Source: Panacagrimonas perspica (GTDB lineage Bacteria > Pseudomonadota > Gammaproteobacteria > Nevskiales > Nevskiaceae). Taken from it: a stretch of DNA of 64,000 bases. The position numbers and the translations under genes are program-made. The stretch covers positions 519,994 through 583,993 of the forward strand of contig NZ_SOBT01000009.1 of NCBI RefSeq assembly GCF_004364935.1, given 5' to 3'. Shown here in pieces: positions 47,021-56,481 of this stretch; within the stretch, counting starts at the first letter, position 1, and every line of letters starts with the position of its first letter. A model generated the notes under the pieces. It was not told where the DNA came from, ran no database searches, and saw only the letters and a program-made list of their open reading frames with translations.

Positions 47021-49474
47021 ATGCAGCGCGCCCAGCGGCCCGAGTATCCAGGCGTGCCCGTCGCCGACGTCCCGCGCGACGTCGCCGCTCCCCGAACCGA
47101 CATCCGCGTCCTGCAGCTGGAGCGCGATCCGGTCGAAGCCGAACGCACGCAGGCCCGCATCGACCAGGCCCTGCCGGGCTGCCTCTTCACCGTCGTCGAT
47201 CACGAGCAGGCGTTCCGCGATCAGCTTTCTGACACCGCGTTCGACCTGATCCTGGCCGACGACGACCTGCCGGCATTCGACGCCCGCGCGGCGCTGGAGA
47301 TCGCCAAGGAGCTGGCCCCCGGAATTCCGTTCGTGCTGATCTGTGGCGCGCTCGGCGAAGAGAGTGCCCTCGACCTGCTGCGTAACGGCGCCACCGACCA
47401 TGTCTCGAAGCAGCGTCTGGACCGGCTGCCGATGGTGGTCCGCCGCGCGCTGGACGCGCTGCGCGAGCACCGTCATCGCGTCGCCGCCGAGCGCGCGCTG
47501 TATGAAGCCGAGGCGCATTACCGGATGCTGATCTCGGCGCTGAAGGACTACGTCGTCATCGGACTGGACCGGCGCGGGCAGATCCGCAGCTGCAACAACG
47601 CGGCGCGGCAGATTCTGGGCTGCGATCCGGCGAGCCTGGTCGGGCTGGACGCCTCGAGGATCTTCGAGGCGTCGGATCCAGGGCTCGACCTGCCGACCGG
47701 CCTGGAGCAGGCGGCGCAGGCCGGCAGCGTCGCCGATGATCGCTGGGTGATCACGCCCGGCGGCAAGCGCATCTTCGCGTCGATCGTGACGACCGCCATC
47801 CGCGACGGCGACCAGCGACTGATCGGATTCTCCAAGCTGTTGCGCGACCGCAGCAGCGCGCGCCGCACGGCGGAGATCCTGCAAGTGGCGCAGGCCGAAG
47901 CGCGGCGCGATCTGTCACATCGCGCTGCCGCCGAATCGGCGCTGCGCGAGAACAGCGAGCGGCTGGGCGCGGCGCTCGAAGCCGCGGCCGCCGGCACCTT
48001 TCGCTGGGATTTCTCCAGCAACGGGATCCGCTGCGACGCTGCGCTGGAGACGCTGCTCGGGCTGCAGACCTCGCTGGGTACGCGCTCCTTCCGCAGCCTG
48101 CTGCCGCTGATCCACGTCGACGACCGCGCGCCGATGGCCGAGGCACTGCGTCACAGCCGCGTGCGCGGAACCGACTTCGACCAGGAGTTCCGACTGGCGC
48201 GCTACGGCCAGCGCGCCGATCGCGAACCCGAGCGCTGGATGCAGGCGCGCGGCAAGACCTTCGTCGAGCGCGGCATGCCGGTCTACATGACCGGCGCCTG
48301 CGTCGACGTCACCGAGCGCCGGCAGGCGGAAGCCGCGTTGCGCGACGCGGACCGGCGCAAGAGCGAGTTCCTGGCGATCCTCGCGCACGAGCTGCGCAAT
48401 CCGCTCGCGCCGATCCGCTCCAGTCTCGACGCGATGCGGCTGAGCACCGACCCTGCGGTGCAACTGGACATCCGTGATCGCATGGACCGGCAGGTCCAGC
48501 ACATGGTGCGGCTGATCGACGACCTGATGGACCTGAGCCGCATCGACCATGGCCGCATCACGCTCGAGCGCCGGCAGGTCGATCTCGCCGTCGCCGTGCG
48601 ATCCGCGCTCGACGCCAGCACGCCGCTGATCCATGCGCGCGCGCACCGCGTGGTGCTGCAGCTGCCGCCGGCGCCGGTCTACGCGCAAGCCGACGAGACG
48701 CGCATCGTGCAGGTCATCTGCAACCTGCTGAACAACGCGGCGAGCTACACCGACCCGGGCGGCCGAATCGAAGTGAGCGTCAGACGCGAGGACGGCGATG
48801 CCGTGATCGAGGTGAGCGACACCGGCATGGGCATCGACGCCGACATGCAGGCGCGAATCTTCCAGTCGTTCACCCGCATCAAGGCCTCGTCCGTCAACCC
48901 GGGCGGGCTGGGCATCGGGCTGTCGATCTGCTCGCAGCTGATCCGCCTGCACGGCGGCAGCATCGCGGTGCACAGCGCCGGCCGTGGCCACGGCAGCGTG
49001 TTCACGGTGCGACTGCCTGCGCTGGTGCGCCCACTGGAAACCCCGCAAAAGCGGACGGAGCCCGAGCACGCTGATCCGCTGCGCATCCTGGTGGCCGACG
49101 ACAACGTCGATGCCGCGGAAGCCCTGGGCGTGACCTTGCAGTGCCTGGGCCACGATTGCCGCACCGTCACGCGCAGCACCGCGGTGATCGGCACGCTGCG
49201 CGAGTACCGGCCCGACGTGTTGCTGATGGACATCGGCATGCCCGAACTCGACGGCTACGCGGTCTGCCGGCTGCTTCGCGGCGCCGAAGACCTGCAGGGA
49301 CGCCTGCCTTTCATCGTCGCGGTGACGGGCTGGGGCGAAGAGGCCGACCGGCGCCGCACCCGGCAGGAAGGTTTCGACCTGCACCTGGTCAAGCCGGTGG
49401 GGCTCAAGGATCTCCAGAAGACGCTGGCGACCGCGCGGGAGGCGCGGCGTCGGCCAACGTCGCCCGGGCGTTGA
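47021..49474 (+). CDS. hybrid sensor histidine kinase / response regulator
   Basis: This 817-aa cytoplasmic protein has an N-terminal receiver-like domain (about residues 28-145; LILADDDLPAFD), a PAS domain (about 165-280) and a second PAS (about 300-435). HisKA carries His456 in LAILAHELRNPL. HATPase_c has NLLNNAASYTD, DTGMGID and GLGIGLSI. A C-terminal receiver carries phospho-acceptor Asp737 in LLMDIGMPELDG. No membrane segment is seen, so it senses an internal cue through PAS. Output partners are not evident. Confidence 0.93.
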   Translation: MQRAQRPEYPGVPVADVPRDVAAPRTDIRVLQLERDPVEAERTQARIDQALPGCLFTVVDHEQAFRDQLSDTAFDLILADDDLPAFDARAALEIAKELAPGIPFVLICGALGEESALDLLRNGATDHVSKQRLDRLPMVVRRALDALREHRHRVAAERALYEAEAHYRMLISALKDYVVIGLDRRGQIRSCNNAARQILGCDPASLVGLDASRIFEASDPGLDLPTGLEQAAQAGSVADDRWVITPGGKRIFASIVTTAIRDGDQRLIGFSKLLRDRSSARRTAEILQVAQAEARRDLSHRAAAESALRENSERLGAALEAAAAGTFRWDFSSNGIRCDAALETLLGLQTSLGTRSFRSLLPLIHVDDRAPMAEALRHSRVRGTDFDQEFRLARYGQRADREPERWMQARGKTFVERGMPVYMTGACVDVTERRQAEAALRDADRRKSEFLAILAHELRNPLAPIRSSLDAMRLSTDPAVQLDIRDRMDRQVQHMVRLIDDLMDLSRIDHGRITLERRQVDLAVAVRSALDASTPLIHARAHRVVLQLPPAPVYAQADETRIVQVICNLLNNAASYTDPGGRIEVSVRREDGDAVIEVSDTGMGIDADMQARIFQSFTRIKASSVNPGGLGIGLSICSQLIRLHGGSIAVHSAGRGHGSVFTVRLPALVRPLETPQKRTEPEHADPLRILVADDNVDAAEALGVTLQCLGHDCRTVTRSTAVIGTLREYRPDVLLMDIGMPELDGYAVCRLLRGAEDLQGRLPFIVAVTGWGEEADRRRTRQEGFDLHLVKPVGLKDLQKTLATAREARRRPTSPGR

Positions 49475-49523
49475 ATTTCGCGAAGCGAAAGAGCCAGGGG
49501 CCGCTGCGTCGATCGACAGGCTT

Positions 49524-49545
49524 CCCGGGTTTCACCCGGCCTACG
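49524..49545. repeat. REP-like half element
   Basis: This is a single right half with the GGGTTTCACCC core and a slightly altered GGCCTACG end, just upstream of the response regulator promoter region. Confidence 0.75.
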
Positions 49546-49551
49546 AAATCT

Positions 49552-49570
49552 CTTACGGAAATTTTACGGA
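49552..49570 (+). promoter_or_regulatory. putative response-regulator box
   Basis: TTACGGA occurs at 49553-49559 and again at 49564-49570, an 11-bp repeat period typical of OmpR-family binding sites. It lies 36 bp before the regulator gene, suggesting autoregulation. A similar box precedes the PAP2 gene. Confidence 0.5.
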
Positions 49571-49605
49571 CCCTTTGCTAGCGTGTATCGACCCGGAGAG
49601 GATCG

Positions 49606-50272
<667 letters not shown>

Positions 50273-50286
<14 letters not shown>

Positions 50287-51568
50287 GCTGGGACTGCGGG
50301 CGCGCTTCATCGCGGCCTGCCTGCTGCTCGTCAGCTTCAGCACCGCCGGCTATTACATGGCGGTGTCGCAGTTCATCGAATTTCTCGAAGCCGAACTGCG
50401 CGACACCACCTTGCTGGGCGAGCTCGACGAGTTCGTGCGGACCTACGAACACGACCCGCAGATCCCCGGCCCGCGCGCCCAGGGTCTGAGCAGCTACGTA
50501 CTGCCCGCGGGTGAACATCCTTCGACCTTGCCCGAGATCCTGCGAACACTGCCGCCGGGCGCCTACGAGGACATCGTCATGGACGGCAAGGAGGTGGCGA
50601 TCGCGCGCCAGGACGTGAAGGGCGCCCGCCTCTACGTCGTACTCGACATGCAGCGCATCGAAGATCTCGAAGAACATTTCGTCAGCCTGGCCTGGGTCTG
50701 CGCCCTGATTTCCTGGGGCGCCGCGGTGGCGCTCGCGCTGTGGCTGGCGCGACGTGTACTGCAGCCAGTGACGGAACTGGCGCACCTGGTGGGCACGCTC
50801 AAGCCCGGCGATCCGACGTTGCGGCTCGCGCCGCGCTTCGACGACGCCGAGATCGGCGTCATCGCCACCGCGCTCGATCGCTTCATGGAACGCATGGAGG
50901 CGTTCATCTCGCGCGAACAGGCCTTCACCGAGGACGCGAGCCACGAGCTGCGCACGCCGCTGGCGGTGATCGACAGCTCCGCGCAGATCCTTGCGGAAGA
51001 TCCCGATCTGTCGGCCCCGGCGCACGAACGCGTGCGCCGCATCCTGCGCGCCGCGCAGCAGATGCAGATGCTGATCGAAGCGCTGTTGTTCCTGGCGCGC
51101 GAAGAAGGGGCGTACGCGGCCGAAGAACTGCATCTGCACCAGCTGCTGCGGGACGTCGCCGAGAACTACAGCGAGATGGCCGCAGCCAAGAACCTGGAGT
51201 TGTCGATCCACTCGGCGCCCGCGGTGATCAACGCGCCGCGTGGCATGGCGGCCTGCGTCATCAGCAATCTGCTGATCAATGCCATCCACTACACCGATCG
51301 CGGCCGCGTGGAGGTGCTGCTGGAACCGGGTCGGCTGGTCGTCGTGGATACCGGGATCGGCATCGCACCCGACGAGCTCGGGCGCGTCTTCGAACGGCGC
51401 TTTCGCGGCTCGCACAGCCGCGGCCTTGGGCTCGGGCTCTATCTGGTGAAGCGCATCTGCGATCGGCTTGGATGGCGAACCAACGTGGAGAGTTCTCCCG
51501 AAAAGGGCACCCGCTTCGAAGTCCTGTTTCCGTCATCGCCCGCAACGACTGGCCGCAAGAGCACCTGA
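50273..51568 (+). CDS. sensor histidine kinase
   Basis: This 431-aa membrane sensor has TM1 at about residues 12-30, a periplasmic domain of about 110 residues, TM2 at about 140-160 and a HAMP-like linker. HisKA carries His224 in EDASHELRTPL. HATPase_c has NLLINAIHYTD, DTGIGIAPDE and GLGLGLYLV. It pairs with the overlapping response regulator. The periplasmic part resembles that of the ColS/PmrB class only in size and position. Confidence 0.92.
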
Positions 51569-51620
51569 ACCCTTCGGTCGGGCCTTCGTGCGCATGAATT
51601 CTTCGCGCGCTGACGAATAA

Positions 51621-51638
51621 CTAACGGTCCGTCAACGC
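51621..51638 (+). promoter_or_regulatory. putative response-regulator box upstream of PAP2-eptA
   Basis: TAACGG at 51622 and CAACGC at 51633 repeat with an 11-bp period. They align with the box at 49552-49570 as cTWACGG-N4-TYWACGS. It lies between the sensor gene and PAP2. Confidence 0.4.
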
Positions 51639-51793
51639 CGCCTCCACGCGCTGCTCTCCATGCTGCGTGCATGATCGAACACGCATGCACACGCCTCCGC
51701 TCGGCGCGCCGAAGAGCGACGGCGTCCCGCTTCCATTCGCAACGCACGAGCTCGGCGCGCCGTGCGCGCCGCCACTCCATCCGCAGGGTCTGG

Positions 51794-52489
51794 ATGGGCC
51801 TGCTCTGCGTGTTCGCTCCTTCGCTGGCCACGGCCGGTGGCACTGGCGGGCCACTGGCCAACGAACATCCGGGCTGGGAGAAAAGCGGCGACGTGCTGCA
51901 GTGGGGCATCCCGCTGTTCGGCCTGGGGCTGAGCTTCCTGATGCATCCCGGCCAGGTTGAAAGCAGCTTCGACCTGCTGCTGTCCGATGCGACCGACGGG
52001 TCGGGATTGAACTGGCCCGGCCCGCGGCTGCGGCGCTCGCCGTGGCAGGACTTTCTCGTCTCGTTCGCACGCATGGAAGTGGCGACTTACGGGCTGAAGT
52101 ACAGCATCGATGCCAAGCGCCCCAACGGCGGTGGCCAGTCGTTTCCGTCCGGTCATTCGGCGGCCGCCTTCATGGGCGCCGAGTTCATCCGCAAGGGCTA
52201 CGGATTCGGCTGGGGCGTCCCCGCCTATCTCGCCGCCGGCTGGGTGGGCTACACGCGCGTCGAATCGCACAACCACTACTGGCGCGATGTGCTCGGCGGC
52301 GCCGCGGTGGGCATCGCCTCGAACTACGACTTCGACGACATCGAGACGCCGGTCGGCACGTTGAACATCGGCCTCGCCTCGTTCACGCCGGACATGGGCG
52401 GGCATCTGGCCGTGGACGATCCGCTGGCGGTGACGCCGTTCGATGCGCCGCGTCCGATCCCCGGCCTGCTGTTCGAACTGGCGTTCTGA
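51794..52489 (+). CDS. PAP2-superfamily phosphatase
   Basis: This protein of about 231 aa has the three PAP2 signatures: KYSIDAKRPNGG, FPSGHSAAAF and TRVESHNHYWRDVLGG. It is predicted to remove phosphate from membrane lipids, perhaps undecaprenyl pyrophosphate or lipid A phosphates. ATG 51794 with AGGG nearby is chosen, giving a short signal-like N-terminus. ATG 51671 would add 41 Arg/Ser-rich residues and cannot be excluded. EptA starts 1 bp after its stop. Confidence 0.88.
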   Translation: MGLLCVFAPSLATAGGTGGPLANEHPGWEKSGDVLQWGIPLFGLGLSFLMHPGQVESSFDLLLSDATDGSGLNWPGPRLRRSPWQDFLVSFARMEVATYGLKYSIDAKRPNGGGQSFPSGHSAAAFMGAEFIRKGYGFGWGVPAYLAAGWVGYTRVESHNHYWRDVLGGAAVGIASNYDFDDIETPVGTLNIGLASFTPDMGGHLAVDDPLAVTPFDAPRPIPGLLFELAF

Positions 52490-52490
52490 G

Positions 52491-54194
52491 ATGCCGACGA
52501 TCCCTACCGATGTCGGCACCGTCCGGCCGGCTTCTTCCTCGTCCGTCGGCCAGGCCCGAGCATCGCGGCGGATCGGCGCGCTGCGCATTCCGCGCGGCCG
52601 GCTGGGCACCAACAGCCTGCTGCTGATCGTTGCGCTGTACCTGTCGGCGACCCAGAACCACTCTTTCTGGAGCCAGGTGTCGCGCGTGCTGCCGGTCGAG
52701 CACGGCACGTCGGTGTACGGGCTGCTCGGCTCGCTGTTCGTCGCGCTCAACGTGCTGCTGCTGCTGGCGATGGCGCCGTTCAGCGCGCGTCGCATCGTCA
52801 AGCCGGCGCTGGTGCTGTTCCTGCTCACCGCCGCCGTCTGCAGCTACTTCATGGACAGCTTCGGCGTGGTGATCGACGAATCGATGATCGTCAACGCGGT
52901 GCAGACCGATGTGCGCGAGGCCGGCGAACTGCTGAGCCTGCCGCTGCTGCTGCACGTGCTGCTGTACGGGGTCGCGCCGGCGATTCTGGTTGCGCGCGTG
53001 GAACGGGTCGGCAGTACATGGCTGCGCGAACTGGGCAAGCGATGCCTGCTCGTGCTGCTGGCGCTGAGCGTGCTGCTGGCCTGCGTACTCGCCAACTACA
53101 AGAGCGTCAGCCTGTGGGCGCGCACCAACCGCCACGTGCGCATGTACGTGAATCCGACGTTCCCGATGCACGCGCTCGGCCAGCAGGTGGCCAATCTGCT
53201 CAAGGCGCCCGATGCACCGCCGTTGCCGATCGCCACCGACGCCGTGCGCCTGCCGGCCGTCTCGGGCAAGCCCCGGGTCGTCGTGATGGTCGTGGGCGAG
53301 ACGGCCCGCGCCGCAAACTTCCAGCTCGCCGGCTACGAGCGCGACACCAATCCGGAACTGTCGAAGATCGAGGGCGTCGTCAGCTTCAACCAGCTCTGGT
53401 CCTGCGGCACCGCCACCGCAGTGTCGGTGCCCTGCATGTTCTCGCGGCTGCATCGCACGTCGTTCAGCCGCTCGAAGGCGCGCAAGGAAGAGAACGTGCT
53501 CGACGTGCTGCATCGCACCGGCGTCGCGGTGTCGTGGCGCGACAACAATTCGGATTCCAAGGGCGTCGCCTCGCGGCTTCCCTACGAGGATTTCCGTCGG
53601 CGCAAGGACGCTAGCCTGTGCGACGCCAAAGATTGCCACGACGAGATCCTGCTCGAAGGCCTGGACGAGATGCTCGCCTCGACGACCGGCGATCGCATCG
53701 TCGTGCTGCATCTGCTCGGCAGCCACGGACCCTCGTACTACAAGCGCTATCCCGCAACGTTCCGGAAATTCGTTCCGGACTGCGCGCAGGACGACGTGCA
53801 GAGCTGCTCGCGCGAGACCATCGTCAACGCCTACGACAACACGATGCTCTACACCGATCACGTGCTGGCGAAGCTGATCGGCATGCTCCAACGTCACCAG
53901 GACCAGATCGAGCCGACGATGGTCTACATGTCGGATCACGGCGAGAGCCTGGGCGAGAACGGCATCTATCTGCATGGGCTGCCGTACGCGGTGGCGCCGG
54001 ACGAGCAGACGCATGTGCCGGGTGTCGTCTGGTCGCCCTCGCACGATCTGAAGTGCGTGCAGTCGCGGCGCATGCGCGCCTATTCGCACGACAACCTGTT
54101 CCCGACCTTGCTGGGTTTGTTTTCGATCCAGACGCGGGAGTATCACCAGGGCGACGACATGCTCGGCGGGTGCGGAGTGGCGGCCTCGCGATAG
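52491..54194 (+). CDS. eptA: phosphoethanolamine-lipid A transferase
   Basis: This 567-aa protein has five N-terminal transmembrane helices (about residues 43-210) and a periplasmic alkaline-phosphatase-like domain. The domain has VVGETARAANFQL, the nucleophile region SCGTATAVSVPCMFS (Thr307) and zinc ligands in MSDHGESLGENG. It adds phosphoethanolamine to lipid A and confers resistance to polymyxin-like cationic peptides. Coupling to PAP2 and placement after a two-component pair suggest inducible expression. Confidence 0.95.
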   Translation: MPTIPTDVGTVRPASSSSVGQARASRRIGALRIPRGRLGTNSLLLIVALYLSATQNHSFWSQVSRVLPVEHGTSVYGLLGSLFVALNVLLLLAMAPFSARRIVKPALVLFLLTAAVCSYFMDSFGVVIDESMIVNAVQTDVREAGELLSLPLLLHVLLYGVAPAILVARVERVGSTWLRELGKRCLLVLLALSVLLACVLANYKSVSLWARTNRHVRMYVNPTFPMHALGQQVANLLKAPDAPPLPIATDAVRLPAVSGKPRVVVMVVGETARAANFQLAGYERDTNPELSKIEGVVSFNQLWSCGTATAVSVPCMFSRLHRTSFSRSKARKEENVLDVLHRTGVAVSWRDNNSDSKGVASRLPYEDFRRRKDASLCDAKDCHDEILLEGLDEMLASTTGDRIVVLHLLGSHGPSYYKRYPATFRKFVPDCAQDDVQSCSRETIVNAYDNTMLYTDHVLAKLIGMLQRHQDQIEPTMVYMSDHGESLGENGIYLHGLPYAVAPDEQTHVPGVVWSPSHDLKCVQSRRMRAYSHDNLFPTLLGLFSIQTREYHQGDDMLGGCGVAASR

Positions 54195-54218
54195 GGCGGG
54201 AATCGTCGGCGGACGGGA

Positions 54219-54241
54219 TCCCGAGCTTCGCCCGGGCTACG
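54219..54241. repeat. REP-like half element
   Basis: This is a degenerate right half (CCGAGCTTCGCCCGG then GCTACG), 25 bp after the eptA stop. Confidence 0.7.
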
Positions 54242-54335
54242 GTGGGCATCCCGTTTGCGGCGCCCGGAACGGAAGCGACGCATCGAAGTCGTATTCTGCG
54301 GGACTTCCCCTCCGCTCCCACGACCGACCGATCCC

Positions 54336-55385
54336 ATGACCACCGCCCGCGCCTACGCTGCTTCGTCGTTGAACGCCCCGCTCGCTCCCTGGTCGCTGGA
54401 GCGCCGCGGCGTCGGCCCCGGCGACGTGCGCATCGACATCCTCTTCTGCGGCATCTGCCATTCCGACGTGCACGCCGCCCGCAACGAGTGGGGCGGCACG
54501 ACCTACCCGCTCGTGCCGGGCCACGAGATCGTCGGCCGCGTCGTGGAGACCGGGAGTTCGGTGTCGCGCTTCCGCCCCGGCGATCTGGTCGGCGTCGGCT
54601 GCATGGTCGATGCCTGCCTGACCTGCTCGAGCTGCAAGGCCGGCGAAGAACAGCTCTGCGAAACCGGTTTCACCGGCACCTACGGTGGCACCGACAAGAT
54701 CAGCGGCGGCGTGACCTACGGCGGGTATTCCGATCACATCGTCGTCAAGGAGAACTTCGTGCTGCGCATTCCCGCCGGCCTCGACCCGGCGGGCGCCGCG
54801 CCGCTGCTGTGCGCGGGCATCACCACGTACTCGCCGCTGCGGCACTGGAAGGCCGGTCCCGGCAAGAAGGTGGGCATCGTCGGCCTGGGTGGTCTGGGAC
54901 ACATGGGCATCAAGCTGGCGCACGCGATGGGCGCCGAGGTGGTGCTGTTCACGACCTCGCCGTCGAAGGTGGCGGACGGTGCGCGTCTGGGCGCCGACGC
55001 CGCGGTCTTGTGGAAGGATCCTGCGCAGCTCGCGCCCCACGCCGGCACGTTCGACCTGATCCTGGACACGGTCGCCGCCTCGCACGATCTCGATGTGTTC
55101 CTGCAGCTGCTGCGTCGCGACGGCACGCTGGTGCTGCTCGGCGCACCCGACCAGCCGCATCCCTCGCCCAACGTGTTCAACCTGCTGCTGCGGCGCCGCA
55201 GCCTCGCCGGCTCGCTGATCGGCGGCATCGCCGAGACGCAGGAGATGCTCGACTTCTGCGCGCAGCATGGCCTGCTGTCGGACATCGAGACCGTCCCGGT
55301 GCAGAAGGTCAACGAGGCGTTCGACCGCACCGTGAAGGGCGACGTGAAGTACCGCTTCGTCATCGACATGAAGACGCTGGGCTGA
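54336..55385 (+). CDS. NAD(P)-dependent alcohol dehydrogenase (zinc, YahK-like)
   Basis: This 349-aa medium-chain dehydrogenase has catalytic zinc ligands in FCGICHSDVHAARNEW and PGHEIVGRV, and structural zinc cysteines in CLTCSSCKAGEEQLC. The cofactor fold has GLGGLGHMGIKLA. The sequence belongs to the cinnamyl-alcohol/aldehyde-reductase group, mostly NADPH-linked. ATG 54336 precedes the first conserved strand. It stands alone. Confidence 0.93.
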   Translation: MTTARAYAASSLNAPLAPWSLERRGVGPGDVRIDILFCGICHSDVHAARNEWGGTTYPLVPGHEIVGRVVETGSSVSRFRPGDLVGVGCMVDACLTCSSCKAGEEQLCETGFTGTYGGTDKISGGVTYGGYSDHIVVKENFVLRIPAGLDPAGAAPLLCAGITTYSPLRHWKAGPGKKVGIVGLGGLGHMGIKLAHAMGAEVVLFTTSPSKVADGARLGADAAVLWKDPAQLAPHAGTFDLILDTVAASHDLDVFLQLLRRDGTLVLLGAPDQPHPSPNVFNLLLRRRSLAGSLIGGIAETQEMLDFCAQHGLLSDIETVPVQKVNEAFDRTVKGDVKYRFVIDMKTLG

Positions 55386-55426
55386 TCGGGCAGGATTCGC
55401 AGCAGGCGGGCGTCCTTTCGTTCGTT

Positions 55427-55453
55427 CGCCGCGCCGCTTGGTCCGGCGCGGCG
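55427..55453 (+). terminator. strong GC hairpin after the alcohol dehydrogenase gene
   Basis: CGCCGCGCCG pairs perfectly with CGGCGCGGCG around a 7-base loop, 41 bp after the stop. No T run follows, so it may be a rho-aided or folding element. Confidence 0.45.
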
Positions 55454-55535
55454 GACGGAGCGTGGTCGCCGGCATCGACTTGATCTTCCGCGACGCTCCG
55501 GCGCGCGGTCGTCGCACGGGGGAGGAGACGAGCAC

Positions 55536-56246
55536 ATGCCGCGGCCGATCACGCAACGCGCCAGTTCGCTGCCCGCGCTCGGCGGCGCCGCGGCGCTCAC
55601 GCTGGCGCTGTACTTCGTGCCGCAGCTCGGTGTCGTCGCCCGTCCGCTGAGCCTGCTCTCGACCGTCGTCCACGAGCTCGGGCACGGGCTGGTCGCGCTG
55701 ATGCTCGGCGGCGACCTGCATCGCCTCTACGTGTGGTCGGACGGATCCGGCGTGGCCCAGTACTCGGGTGATTTCGGCCGCTTCGCGAGCGCCGCCACCG
55801 CGGCCGGCGGCCTGCTCGGGCCGCCGGTGGCGGCGATGTTCCTGTTCCTGGCCAGCCGCAGCGAGATCGGTGCGCGACGAGCGCTCGCCGTGTTCGCGCT
55901 GGTGTTGTCCATCAGCCTGCTGCTGTGGGTGCGCAACCTGTTCGGCCTGTTCTTCATCGCGTCGCTGTGCGCACTGCTGGTGCTGTTGCTGTGGAAGGGC
56001 AGCGCGCGCGTGGCACAGCTCGTCACCGCGTTCCTGGCGATGCAGCTCACGCTTTCGGTGTTTTCGCGCGCGGATTACCTGTTCACGGCGAGCGCGCAGA
56101 CGGCGCAGGGCCTGGGGCCTTCGGATACCGCGCAGATCGCGGAGGCTTTGTTGTTGCCGTATTGGATATGGGGCGCGCTGATCGCGGCGGTTTCGTTGGT
56201 GGTGTTGTGGGTTGGCTTGGTCAGCGTGACGCGGGCGCTTCGCTAA
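55536..56246 (+). CDS. M50B-family membrane metallopeptidase
   Basis: This 236-aa protein has about six transmembrane helices and the zinc motif HELGH at about residues 46-50 (STVVHELGHGLVALMLGG), with an NLFGLFF region later. These match Peptidase_M50B (PF13398). An intramembrane or membrane-proximal protease role is expected; target unknown. GGAGGAG lies upstream of the ATG. Confidence 0.87.
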   Translation: MPRPITQRASSLPALGGAAALTLALYFVPQLGVVARPLSLLSTVVHELGHGLVALMLGGDLHRLYVWSDGSGVAQYSGDFGRFASAATAAGGLLGPPVAAMFLFLASRSEIGARRALAVFALVLSISLLLWVRNLFGLFFIASLCALLVLLLWKGSARVAQLVTAFLAMQLTLSVFSRADYLFTASAQTAQGLGPSDTAQIAEALLLPYWIWGALIAAVSLVVLWVGLVSVTRALR

Positions 56247-56248
56247 GC

Positions 56249-56317
56249 CGTAGCCCGGGTGAAACCCGGGATTCCTTTCGCAAACCGAGCGCAACCCCGG
56301 GTTTCACCCGGGCTACG
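56249..56317. repeat. REP-like palindromic element
   Basis: This is a full element with GGGTGAAACCC and GGGTTTCACCC cores. It is the first of two neighbouring copies in the 235-bp gap between convergent genes, 92 bp from the next copy. Confidence 0.9.
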
Positions 56318-56408
56318 GGGCGGTGCTCCGTGAGGTTATTCCGGCCAGCGTGGTCGCCGATTCCGCGATCGACCGGAAGCGCATCAGCTGCGCAGCGCGA
56401 TAAGCAAC

Positions 56409-56478
56409 CGTAGCCCGGACGAAGTCCGGGATTGCGCTCGCACTACGTGGCGATGCCCCGGACTTCGTCCGGGCTACG
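56409..56478. repeat. REP-like palindromic element
   Basis: This is a full element with GGACGAAGTCC and GGACTTCGTCC cores, ending 4 bp before the stop of the TssB-TssC-like gene. The 91 bp between the two copies hold nothing recognised. Confidence 0.9.
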
Positions 56479-56481
56479 GGG